From: Macrosoma leucophasiata
Lineage: Eukaryota; Arthropoda; Insecta; Lepidoptera; Hedylidae
DNA length: 64,000 nucleotides
Assembly (NCBI GenBank): GCA_036365455.1
Contig: JAWQUS010000022.1
Location: forward strand, 5,394,001 to 5,458,000
Direction: 5' to 3'
Of this stretch, positions 54,615-64,000 are shown one piece after another. Positions within the stretch are counted from its first letter, which is position 1. Each line of letters opens with the position of its first letter. The translations under genes and the position numbers were made by a program. Below the pieces are notes generated by a model, which did not search any database, was not told the origin of the DNA, and saw only the letters and a list, made by a program, of their open reading frames with translations.

Positions 54615-54690
54615 AAAAATGCACCAAGAAAATGAAATAAACTACATACCACACGCCTCTTTCAAGGTTCCCGCCAAAACACCCAACTCA
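54615..54690 (-). mobile_element. F retroposon 5' fragment
   Basis: Paralogue of 44,733. Confidence 0.75.
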
Positions 54691-54757
54691 ATCTTGCGAA
54701 CGGTATATTTACAATTCGACTACAACACCACACCGCGGACACTCCGCCAAAATTCCC

Positions 54758-54840
54758 TTTATTCCCATCGGCCCCCTCTGAGACCGGCACTGGGGTGGCC
54801 GTTGGCACTCTTTATTCCCATCGGCCACCCTGGTGGCCGT
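54758..54840 (+). repeat. 53-bp VNTR, about 1.6 copies
   Basis: Starts at 54,758 and 54,811; one unit fewer than in unit 1. Confidence 0.93.
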
Positions 54841-54937
54841 TAGGTTCATTTGCCCCTTTCGTTGTTATACTGCAATGGTTTATTCGCATTTCGCATCAAA
54901 CGTTAGGTACCAACAGTAAAAAAATGACTTAGGTGTC

Positions 54938-55640
54938 AATTTTTCTATTTGACAATTTTTTTGTCATGAGTGTCGTGTTCATGGTTCTTGAGGGTGTTGA
55001 ATTCGATAGTGATGTCAAAATGTAGATCCAAGATGGCGGCTGCATGAAGTTGTCAACTTTTTCGTCATGGGTGTCTTTTTCATGGTTCTAAGCGTATTGA
55101 ATCCGATAGTGGTGTCTCATTGGATCGCCGCCATCTTGGATTTACAACTCCATGCAGCCGCCATCTTGGATTTACATTTTGACAGCACTATCGATTTCAA
55201 CACCCTCATGAACCAAGAAAACGACACCCATGACGGAAAAGTTGACAACTCCATGCAGCCGCCATCTTGGACTTACATTTTGACACCACTATCGATTTCA
55301 ACACCCTCATGAACCAAGAAAACGACACCCATGACGGAAAAGTTGACAACTCCATGCAGCCGCCATCTTGGACTTACATTTTGACACCACTATCGATTTC
55401 AACACCCTCATGAACCAAGAAAACGACACCCATGACGGAAAAGTTGACAACTCCATGCAGCCGCCATCTTGGACTTACATTTTGACACCACTATCGATTT
55501 CAACACCCTCATGAACCAAGAAAACGACACCCATGACGGAAAAGTTGACAACTCCATGCAGCCGCCATCTTGGACTTACATTTTGACACCACTATCGATC
55601 TCAACACCCCCATGAACCACGAAAACGACACCCATGACGA
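54938..55640. repeat. 101-bp minisatellite, head-to-head
   Basis: About 1.8 inverted copies (54,938-55,110) face five direct copies starting 55,148, 55,249, 55,350, 55,451 and 55,552. Every unit carries GCCGCCATCTTGG or its complement. Confidence 0.95.
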
Positions 55641-55650
55641 AAGCTACTTC

Positions 55651-55738
55651 TATACTAGCTGCGAACACGACTTCATCCGGGTACATACTGAAAAATCATA
55701 TTTTTTCTAATGTGGACGAAGTCGCGGGCACAGCTAGT
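55651..55738. repeat. Short fold-back (GACTTCGTCCGCG type)
   Basis: ACTAGCTGCG ... GGACGAAGTCGCGGGC ... AGCTAGT. Confidence 0.75.
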
Positions 55739-55769
55739 AATAAATAATTATAATGCCTACCCTTGAAAC

Positions 55770-56084
55770 GTCCCACTGCTGGGCACGAGTCTCTCACCGA
55801 GACCTGGAGCTTACTCCACGCTGCTCCAATGCGGGTTGGTGGAGATACGGGTTCGTGGCCAACCCGCTGTCGGATGTTTTCAAACCGCCCTTAAGGCCTC
55901 TGACAACGACTTAACGACTGCTCTCTATCGATAGCAACCGGGACCGACGGCTTAACGTGCCCTCTGAAGCACGGAAACGCGCATTTTATTTTGCCACTAG
56001 CGGTCACCCATCACACACCCGACCGCGCCCGTGTCGCTTAACCGAGTAGATCGCTTACTATCTACACCAGCCGCGGGGCCAGGC
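55770..56084 (-). mobile_element. S5 SINE
   Basis: Near full length with both the 5S-like head and CCCAGCAGTGGGACGT tail. Confidence 0.87.
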
Positions 56085-56499
56085 TAGGGTTGCCACCTCT
56101 CCCGGAATTCCGGGATTGAAAATTAAAATCTCCCGTCTGCCGGAAGGAATTTAAAATATACTAAATTCTCCCGGAATAACAAGTTGTTCAAAAGTAACGA
56201 CACGCGATGTCGAAATGGCTAAGAGCGGCGTAAATTCTAGGCAACATTCTTGCAGCCTTCTCGCCACTATCTCGCCACTGATGCCACTACTCGCCAGTAG
56301 GTAGCTAGTTAGTTTCGTATAAACTGATTTCCGTGCGAGTAGGTACCTACTTTATTTTATTGTCTCTTTCTGAGCCACGTGCGTGAGAAATTGCGTCGTC
56401 TTTGTCTCACTCATTTTCGTTCCTCATTTGTTTGTTATAAGTTTCATTCGTTCGCTTATTAGTCTGTATCCAACAGCAATCCATGCACTTGTGTCGTAT
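56085..56499. other. Unresolved stretch
   Basis: Begins GGGTTGCCACCTCTCCCGG; a related CTCCCGGATTAAGAC lies at 56,905 downstream of the A insertion. No gene recognised. Confidence 0.4.
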
Positions 56500-56539
56500 T
56501 TTGATTAAATACAATTATTTCTAAGTTGTTATTAATTCA

Positions 56540-56825
56540 CTGGTGGTAGAGCTCTAGTTACGGAGCTCGCGGGCGTAGGCACCACCGCATTACCTAATAT
56601 ACTTGCCGCTAAATGGTAGTGTTCAGCACTATCGTGTTCCGGTCAGGTGGTAATGTACGGCCCTGTAATTTCCGGCACAGAGGCATAACACCTTAGGCCT
56701 CAGGAGTGGTAACGCATCTGCATTTTGACCTTGGTCTTTGTGTGGGTGTCTATAGGCTGCAGTCATCACTTAACATCAATGTGAACTGCATGCTTGCTTG
56801 CCACTTCCATAACATAAAAAAAAAA
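56540..56825 (+). mobile_element. A element flanked by a 40-bp direct repeat
   Basis: The 40 bases at 56,500-56,539 are repeated exactly at 56,826-56,865, directly abutting the element on both sides. Confidence 0.95.
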
Positions 56826-57028
56826 TTTGATTAAATACAATTATTTCTAAGTTGTTATTAATTCAAAATAAAATAAAAAGTGATTATATTCAATGTTTTT
56901 TTTTCTCCCGGATTAAGACTCTTATCAGTTATGTTAGCTTAATCGAATAATGTTGACTCACACTTCACCTTTTTAGCAATGTAGCGGGTTTTATATTTAC
57001 CTAGGATGATGGTTTTATAGAGTTCACG

Positions 57029-57503
57029 AAAGGAGATGTTGCAAAAATGTATGGACCTCTGGCCATGTATTGTACACAATAGCATTAAACAGGCAAAATC
57101 AATATAAAAACGTTTTTTACTGCTTATTTTCACTTATTTAGCTTTGTTTGCAGTTACAAAACATTATTTGCAGTTTGAATTGCAACTCAAAACCAACATG
57201 GCGAATATGGCGGGCGATGTCATTTTTAAATTTTCATTTTTAAATTGTTTTTTGATTATATAGTACTTGGAGAAAAAAGTAATATTTTCTAATTACTATC
57301 AAACTCGATTGATTCCAAGTGTCGGCTGTATCGCCGCCATGTTTAACATAGTTGAAAATGATAAAATCGTTTGAATTAAATGTGGTTGTAACTCTAAAAT
57401 ATATTCTTGAATAAATTAATTGTATTTTTTTCGGATTCTTCTTTAATTTACCAATTTTTTGAGGACGTGTACGAACCAGAGCCGAGCTCGCAACATCTCC
57501 TTT
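57029..57503. mobile_element. M3 MITE, copy 2
   Basis: AAAGGAGATGTTG / CAACATCTCCTTT ends; shorter centre than 13,608-14,127. Confidence 0.78.
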
Positions 57504-57544
57504 CTTATATTCGTAGACGAAAAATTTCTTTGTTTAACCCACTT

Positions 57545-57640
57545 TTATTCGTAGAAATTAAACTTGCGGATTTTCTCGCGTATATAACACTCCCAAACTT
57601 CTTACACCCGACGTTTCGGTGGCTTTCCAGCTACCGTGAT
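57545..57640 (+). repeat. K repeat, left end
   Basis: GCGGATTTTCTCGCGTATA ... GACGTTTCGGTGGCTTTCCA. Confidence 0.6.
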
Positions 57641-57909
57641 AGACTTTTATTTTATTTGTAACACAAGAGGAAAACTATGTCAGAGAAAGGCAAATCTTAA
57701 ATATTTTCATGTAAGGACAAAGGAAACATTCTTATATACGATCGTTTAGATAGAAAATATAATGGTCTATCATCTATACTAATATTACAAGAAAAAACTA
57801 TTAACTTTTCAAACCAGTTCATTTCACAGTCCACAATTTTATTATATTATAGACTAATATAACTTATTAATTAAGGTATATCTAAATGATCCGATTTTAG
57901 GCAACAAAG
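57641..57909. other. Unresolved AT-rich stretch
   Basis: Nothing recognised. Confidence 0.3.
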
Positions 57910-57916
57910 ACATAAG

Positions 57917-58131
57917 CACACCGTGGACACTCCGCCAATATTCCATACAAACGCTTAATTTGGTATCTTTTACACAGACATCAATCAGTGACGTGTATTT
58001 ACACGTGCACCTATGTGCGTAGCACCTACAAAATACCAACCGTCGCCCAAAAGAGGGGTTGAGTGATGCGGGGAAATCGGGCGGGACGTCGAAGTGTCCA
58101 TTCTATACGTAGTATTATTACATATTCTCTG
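57917..58131 (-). mobile_element. M1 element with 7-bp TSD (ACATAAG)
   Basis: TSD at 57,910-57,916 and 58,132-58,138. Third independent copy with the same ends. Confidence 0.93.
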
Positions 58132-58167
58132 ACATAAGGTAAAGCTAGGTTTTGTTTAATGTCTGAA

Positions 58168-58505
58168 GGTTGACAGACAAGCAGACGGGCCACCTGATGG
58201 AAAGTGGTCACCGTCGCCTATGACCATTTGCTACACCAGGAGAGTTGCCAACGCGATGCCAGCCCTGGAGGATTTTTTGAAGAACCCCATATTGTAGCAC
58301 CTAGGAAACACCTCAGAGGGAAGTTCGTTCCACAATTTACACGTTTTGAGCAGGAACTAACGTGAAAACCGCACCGTTGAGCACTGCCAGGTGTCCAGTC
58401 AGTGAGGGTGAAACTTCGCTCTTCGGCGGGTAGTACGGTGTAGGAAAAGAGACGGTGGCACCATGTCGAACAGTTCAGCAGAGCACTCACCATTTTAGAG
58501 ACGGT
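58168..58505 (-). mobile_element. CR1-like LINE 3' fragment
   Basis: Matches 29,075-29,520 with an internal gap where the segment encoding the RRINDDP region is missing. Confidence 0.88.
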
Positions 58506-58574
58506 TTTGTCATAAAAGTCCGATTCATGGATGACAAAAGGCGTGGTACGAACATGCAGTTCGGTTTTATCTAT

Positions 58575-58800
58575 ACAAATGAATAAAATTGGAGTGTCTG
58601 TTTTTAATATAACAATAACCGCTTTTTACTAAATGCGTATGTATCTATACACGGTACATATACCAAAACAACATTTTTTACCATTTTTATCTGTCTGTCT
58701 GTTTGTTTGTCTGTTTGTCTGTTTGTTTCCGCTAATCTCGGGAACGGCTGGACCGATTTTGACGGGACTTTCACTGGCAGATAGATAGCTTATATAATAA
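58575..58800 (-). repeat. Repeat S
   Basis: Includes (TCTG/TTTG)n at 58,691-58,730. Confidence 0.7.
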
Positions 58801-58817
58801 GGAGTAACTTTTTTTTA

Positions 58818-58979
58818 ATTTTTTTTTTTATGTAATGGAAGTGGTAAGCAAGCATGCAGTTCACATTGATGTTAAGTGATGACTGCAGCCTATAGACACC
58901 CACACAAAGACCAAGGTCAAAATGCAGATGCGTTACCACTCCTGAGGCCTAAGGTCTTATGCCTCTGTGCCGGAAATTA
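58818..58979 (-). mobile_element. A element, 3' half, split by M2
   Basis: Stops at GGAAATTA; resumes at 59,218. Confidence 0.9.
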
Positions 58980-59217
58980 TAGGTCGCGCCACGTAAAAAG
59001 ATCGCTGGAAGAAAGTAGAAGGGATGTGTTCGCGCATCGGTACACTCGCGCATGAAAGTACTAGCCCTATTGGTTTATTTTTGATCTAGCTTTCGCTTGC
59101 GGTTTCGTGTATTGGTAGGCAGATTGAAAACTATATTACATAGAATAACATAAAATGAAATAAAAACACATGACGCGCAGCTTGACCGCCAGCGTTCTTT
59201 TTACCTGGCGCGACCTA
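58980..59217. mobile_element. M2 MITE with TA target, copy 2
   Basis: TA at 58,978-58,979 and 59,218-59,219. Opposite orientation to the 15,618 copy. Confidence 0.92.
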
Positions 59218-59406
59218 TACAGGGCCGTACATTACCACCTGACCGGAACACGAAAGTGTTGAACACTACCATTTTGCGGCAAGTATATTAGGTATATATT
59301 ATGGTATGTATAGTATAGTATGGTATATTAGGTATATATTAGGTATATTGTAATGCGGTGGTGCCTACGCCCGCGAGCTCCGTCACTGGAGCCCTACCAC
59401 CAGTAA
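59218..59406 (-). mobile_element. A element, 5' half after M2
   Basis: Contains a local expansion of ATTAGGTATAT (59,286-59,350). Confidence 0.9.
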
Positions 59407-59442
59407 AAACTAAACTACGCTACTAAAACTACGGCTACTTTT

Positions 59443-59526
59443 ATACTAGCTGCGCCCACTACTTGGTCCGGGTAGATACTGAACAATCATAAATTATCAC
59501 GCGAACGAAGTCGCGGGCACAGCTAG
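59443..59526. repeat. Short fold-back (GACTTCGTCCGCG type)
   Basis: ACTAGCTGCGCCC ... GAACGAAGTCGCGGGC ... AGCTAGT. Confidence 0.75.
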
Positions 59527-59854
59527 TCATAATTAAAATTAGGGTTGCACAATTCCTGTAACGCGTGCCCATCCAGGATGTAACAAGCTGAAGAGTTCGT
59601 TTGCTTGAACGCGCTAATCTACAGGAACTAATGATTCGATTTTTCAGCTAACAATTGACATTCCCAAGCATAGTATGTTCTTAGGTTTTCGCAAGCTGCA
59701 CTCATTGAAATAAAACTAGTTTTCGGATTTATCTCGCGTATATTAAAATTCCCAAGCAGCCTAGACGCAGCCATATATTAATTGTAAGAAAGAAAGAAAA
59801 AAAAAAATATTTGGACAATAAAAAACCAAAACATAAAAAAAAGAAAAAGATAGA
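59527..59854. other. Unresolved, A-rich at right
   Basis: A K-like phrase TTCGGATTTATCTCGCGTAT near 59,722. Confidence 0.4.
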
Positions 59855-60149
59855 TTACTGGTGGTAGAGCTCCAGTGACGGAGCTCGCGGGCTTAGGCAC
59901 CACCGGATTACCTAATATACTTGCCGCTAAATGGTAGTGTTCAGCACTATCGTGTTCCGGTCAGGTGGTAATGTACGGCCCTGTAATTTCCGGCACAGAG
60001 GCATAACACCTTAGGCCTCAGGAGTGGCAACGCATCTGCATTTTGACCTTGGTCTTTGTGTGGGTGTCTATAGGCTGCAGTCATCACTTAACATCAATGT
60101 GAACTGCATGCTTGTTTGCCACTTCCATAACATAAAAAAAAAAAAAAAA
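59855..60149 (+). mobile_element. A element
   Basis: Full length, A run of about 16; close to the family majority sequence. Confidence 0.93.
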
Positions 60150-60354
60150 TGGAAAAACGTTGAGATAGTGAATTTATTGATTCTATTTATTCCGAACGGA
60201 CTTAAGGTCCTGTTATAAACGCGAAGGGCACGAAGGGTCCGGTTCAATCATTCGAGAATGATAAAAAAAAGCTACACTGTCCTCCGTCCTTCATGCATAC
60301 ATAAATTTACACTATGTCGTAGAATGTGAAAGAATTTATTTGCTGTTTATTTGT

Positions 60355-60438
60355 ATACTAGCTGGCCCCGCGACTTCGTCCGCGTGAGAATTTATGATTG
60401 TTCAGTATCGATCCGGACGAAGTCGTGGGCGAAGTTAG
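60355..60438. repeat. Short fold-back (GACTTCGTCCGCG type)
   Basis: ACTAGCTGGCCCC ... CCGGACGAAGTCGTGGGC. Confidence 0.75.
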
Positions 60439-60668
60439 TATAAAAGTAGCCTAAGTTACTCCTTATTACATCAGCTATCTGCCAGTGAAAGTCCCGTCAA
60501 AATCGGTCCAGCCGTTCGCAAGATTAGCCCCGCCAAACAGACAGACACACAGACAGACAAAAGTTGTAAAAAATGTTGTTTTGGTATATGTACCGTGTAT
60601 ACATACATATGCATTTAGTAAAAAGCGGTTATTTTTATATTACAAACAGACACTCAAATTTTATTTAT
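60439..60668 (+). repeat. Repeat S, most complete
   Basis: AAAAGTAGCCTAAGTTACTC through an ACAGACAG microsatellite to CAGACACTC. Confidence 0.7.
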
Positions 60669-60672
60669 TGTG

Positions 60673-60922
60673 TAGTGACGGAGCTCGCGGGCGTATGCAC
60701 CACCACTTTACCTCCATCTGCCGCCAAACGGTAGTGTTCAGCACTATCGTTTTCCGGTTAGATGGTAATGCATGGCCCCGCAATAACTATCACAGAGACA
60801 TAAGAACTTAGGTCTCCGGGGGTGGCAACGCATCTGCATTTTGACCTCTGGTTTTTGAAGCTGCAGTCAATCCGTAACATTAATGCGAGCTGCATACTTG
60901 TAAGCCAGCTCCCATACATACA
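60673..60922 (+). mobile_element. A2 element
   Basis: GCCCCGCAATAACTATCAC and GGGGGTGGCAACGC mark the A2 subfamily. Confidence 0.85.
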
Positions 60923-61722
60923 AAAAGAAATAATCATACCTTTTATCTTATCCATCTTTTTGAACTTTAACTGGACACCTGGCAACCCGAAACTCAAAGG
61001 ACTTCTACCGTCTTACTTCTTTATATTTCTGTGCTTTTTAATCTTTTCGCTTTTCCTAATGCCGCCATTGTTTCAATATCTAGCTGTATCTCAAATAACC
61101 AGACATTTCATTTATATTTACATACTAAGCCTCTTTGAAGGAATTAAAAAATATTTATTCCGTCTGCCGACCAATCGAAACAATTTTTACCGACCGAATT
61201 TTTTTTTTAATTAGTCCCTTACCTTATAATGTTTCTACTGAACTAAGCTTTACTAGTAAGAAATTGAAATAAAATATCCCTTCAAAATTGAGTCTTAGTG
61301 GTAAGAAAACAGAGTTTTAATTAGGTTAATTGTGTATACTTCTATGGTGGCGCCTTGCACTTTTTGTGATGGGTAAAAAATGTTACACTCGCGTCAGGAT
61401 ACGTGACCCTGATCGAAAATGCGTAAGACGGACATGTCACCAGAATTACATCCGCCTACTTCTTGGGAAATCAATGACAGCTGTTACTGTTGTGATGGTG
61501 GTGGTAGTGGTAAAAAATGCACCACGTTAATATTCAAGTTTTCGTTTCTATTCAAATGGTAATTAATGGTTACCGTATCCGTTCACCGGATCCGGCAAAA
61601 CTTACCGGACCCGGTAGGTAGCAAAACAATACCGAATGCGCTGGATGCCGGATTGCAATCCCTAGTCTCTGTCATAATTATTACCGGGCCAAACTACCGC
61701 ATATCTACAGAAGAAAATTAAA
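60923..61722. other. Unresolved stretch
   Basis: Frames of 60-130 residues without motif; no convincing exon. A CCGGATCCGGCAAAACTTACC patch near 61,590. Confidence 0.35.
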
Positions 61723-61894
61723 ATGATCAAATAGGTCGAGTTCTGGCTGATGGTGGGGTCAAAAGTCTTAGGAATCGGCGTGCATGTATGAAGAGAATGA
61801 TGAAGGTAGACGAGGCACGAGAGGTTTGTCAGAACCGGGATATCTGGCGCTCTATACTCTCTGCCTACCCCGTTAGGGACCTGGCGTGAAGATA
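61723..61894 (+). mobile_element. L1 LINE 3' fragment
   Basis: Last roughly 170 bp, ending GACCTGGCGTGAAGATA then A-rich. Confidence 0.87.
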
Positions 61895-62054
61895 AAAAAA
61901 GAATTTATAATGACGTGCCGTCGACAATCGCGTGCAGCGTGTCTATTTTGAAAAGTATTACGGAAAACAATGTCACGCCGCATCGATTACACAGTAAAGT
62001 TGTCCGTAACCTACATTCAGGTTATGGTGGCAGAGCTCAGTGGTAGAGCTAGAG

Positions 62055-62489
62055 CCGAAATATAAATTTACACTGGTGTATCACCAAAGACACTATGGGC
62101 CTCATAAGAAGGCTCAAGGTCACTCAGAGAGCAATGGAGAGAGCTATGCTAAGTTTCTCTGCGAGATCGAATCAGAAATGAGGAGATCCGCATGAGAACC
62201 AAAGTTGCCGACATAGCTCACCGAATTGCGAGACTCAAGTGGCAGTGGGCAGGGCACATAGCTCGACGAACTGACGGCCGTTGGGGTAGAGCAATTCTCG
62301 AGTGGCGACCGCGTACCGGAAAGCGAAGCGTGGACAGGCCTCCCACAAGATGGACCGACGACCTGGTGAAGGTCGCGGGCAATCGCCGGATGAAGGCGGC
62401 CCAGGACCGTTCGTGGTGGCATTCTTTGGGGAAGGCTTTTGTTCAGCATTGGACGTCTTTTGGCTGAAATGATGATGATGATGATGATC
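62055..62489 (+). mobile_element. L2 LINE C-terminus
   Basis: Encodes TMGLIRRLKVTQRAMERAML, a frameshift, then RTKVADIAHRIARLKWQWAG, HIARRTDGRWGRAILEWRPR, RPPTRWTDDLVKVAG and AQDRSWWHSLGKAF, with a stop at 62,465-62,467 and a short ATG-repeat tail. This is the thumb/C-terminal segment typical of RTE/jockey-like endonuclease-reverse transcriptases; the enzyme domains are absent. Confidence 0.9.
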
Positions 62490-62659
62490 ACCAAAGGGAT
62501 AGTCAGAAGTAAAATACATCAAAAAATACCTTCGTTACAATTCCTGAGATTAGCACGTTCAACCAACCAAAGAAACAAACTATTTAGCTTTATAATAATA
62601 TACAACATACGAGTACAAGTTTCCCTTTATTCGGTACGGAACTTTAAAAATACAGTAAA

Positions 62660-62661
<2 letters not shown>

Positions 62662-62722
<61 letters not shown>

Positions 62723-63000
62723 AATATATGTGACAAACAAGCATGCAGTTCACATTGATGTTAAGTGATGACTGCAGCCTATAGACAACTACAATGACCA
62801 GAGGTCAAAATGCAGATGCGCTGCCACTCCTGAGACATGACATTAGGTGTTATGCCTCTGTGCCGGAAATTACAGGGCCGTACATTACCACCTGTCCGGA
62901 ACACGATAGTGATGAACACTACCATTTAGCGGCAAGTATATTAGGTAATGCGGTGGTGCCTACGCCCGCGAGCTCCGTCACTGGAGCTCTACCACCAGTA
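62662..63000 (-). mobile_element. A element with 57-nt T run
   Basis: The longest homopolymer tail in the window. Confidence 0.93.
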
Positions 63001-63607
63001 GAAGATATTTAAGAGATAGATAGAGATCCTTCCGAATTATACAGTGGTATCGATTGAAACCAATACGTACACTCACCGATGTTATCGCAGATCACTAAAT
63101 TATACAGAAATAAAAAAATACGATGGAAAATTACTTTTAAAGATAAAGACAATTACCGATGGAATAGCATGATAATATTATTTTTATCCAACTACGATAT
63201 TATTAAAATTGGAGAGACAATGTAACATTCTACTGATATACATAAGTTAATTTTATAGCTAGCTTTTTCTCGCGACTTTGTCCGTGTGGACTTCAGGTAT
63301 GGGTATAAATATCAAAACCCTACGCAAGCAATTTTGTTTTCATAATCATAATCATTTATTTACGAGAATATTACATAGTTTTGTACAGATGGTGAGAGTA
63401 CAGCTTAATAAGATTATAATATTCTACCATGACAATGGTGTGTAAAAACAAAGTAGAAATAAAGACATTTATTCTATTGAATTTCAAATAGTAGATATTA
63501 TCACAGTCTAAGCACGTATGTATATAAATTTTAGTTCAGTTGGTACATTTAGGAAACAACAGAGAAAGTCATAAAATTTACAATATAATTACTATTATTT
63601 TAAACAT
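63001..63607. other. Unresolved AT-rich stretch
   Basis: ATAATCATAATCATTTATTT (63,342) resembles a LINE 3' tail end; otherwise nothing. Confidence 0.35.
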
Positions 63608-63925
63608 ATGTATGTATCTTCACGCCAGGTCCCTAACGGGGTAGGCAGAGAGTGTAGAGCGCCAGATATCCCGGTTCAGACAAACCTCTCGTGCCTCGTC
63701 TACCTTCATCATTCTCTTCTTACATGCACGCCGATTCCTAAGACTTTTGACCCCACCATCAGACAGAACTCGACCTATTTGGTCATGGTAGGTCAGCCTT
63801 GGACTTCCTGGGCCTCTGCAACCATCCACATTCGCATTGTATATCTGTTTAGTCATTCGCTCATTCGACATTCTTTCTATATGCCCGAACCATCGGAGCA
63901 TGCCTTTTTTCATTTTAAACATAAC
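63608..63925 (-). mobile_element. L1 LINE 3' end, open frame
   Basis: Best-kept L1 frame: 100 residues from MFKMKKGMLRWFGHIERM through RMTKQIYNANVDGCRGP to PVRDLA, without a stop. 5'-truncated, so not a functional polymerase. Confidence 0.92.
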
Positions 63926-64000
63926 AATTAAATTTATTGGTTTTAATATAAGATTGTAAATACCTGAACAATGTCATGATTTTGCATTTAAGTATGGATT

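Larger units (their letters stand above)
45091..54923 (+). repeat. Segmental duplication unit 2
   Basis: See unit 1. The junction between units at 45,090/45,091 shows no longer homology than a few bases. Confidence 0.95.

Noticed and set aside
60822..61214. 130-residue frame as a membrane protein
   Set aside because: Starts in an A2 element and becomes hydrophobic in AT-rich DNA; no family features.

Overview
This window looks like repeat-saturated intergenic or intronic DNA from a moth or butterfly (Lepidoptera). The evidence is AT-rich sequence, several SINE types of lepidopteran style (tRNA-headed SINEs ending near CCCCTTCGGGGATTACAGG, remnants with GACTTCGTCCGCG or CTAGCTGACCCGG ends), and CR1-like and RTE/jockey-like LINE tails. 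I found no convincing intact host gene, rRNA gene or CRISPR. Open reading frames are short, and the recognisable ones are broken LINE tails, SINE translations or low-complexity frames.

Families named here. A: SINE-like, about 285 bp, poly-A tailed, about 39 copies or fragments. A2: a diverged A subfamily. T1 and T2: tRNA-headed SINEs. S5: a SINE with a 5S rRNA-like head. F: retroposon of about 370 bp. L1, L2, L3 and CR1: LINE 3' ends. M1 to M7: short inverted-repeat DNA elements. H, K, N, Q, R, S: other dispersed repeats. Sense strand is given for the families with a clear tail.

Layout. 0-6.4 kb: A, L1, an L3 LINE split by T2, S5, and an inverted F pair. 6.5-9.5 kb: a short array of decayed, exon-like repeat units broken by L1, A and T2 insertions. 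10.4-12.3 kb: an old minisatellite split by two F copies and an M5 element. 12.8-19 kb: M3, M2, A and N copies. 19-27 kb: dense A copies, S5 copies, and a tRNA-like sequence with perfect 67-bp inverted arms. 27-34 kb: a 1.3 kb element nested in F, CR1 nested in A, M1 nested in A.

The dominant large structure is a direct tandem segmental duplication: unit 1 at about 34,854-45,090 and unit 2 at about 45,091-54,923. The units are nearly identical base by base but differ by discrete events: SINE and MITE insertions in unit 2, a 275-bp tandem copy in unit 1, a roughly 0.64 kb deletion through two A copies in unit 1, a roughly 1.2 kb deletion in unit 2, and a VNTR change. They give a relative dating frame for the repeats. 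Just beyond unit 2 lies a head-to-head 101-bp minisatellite carrying seven YY1-like motifs. The rest (55.7-64 kb) is again S5, A, M1, M2, M3, CR1, L1 and L2.

The repeats seem to work as parasite and helper pairs, judged from shared 3' tails: A with CR1, T1 with L1, S5 with L2. The LINE copies here are 5'-truncated and cannot be the active sources.
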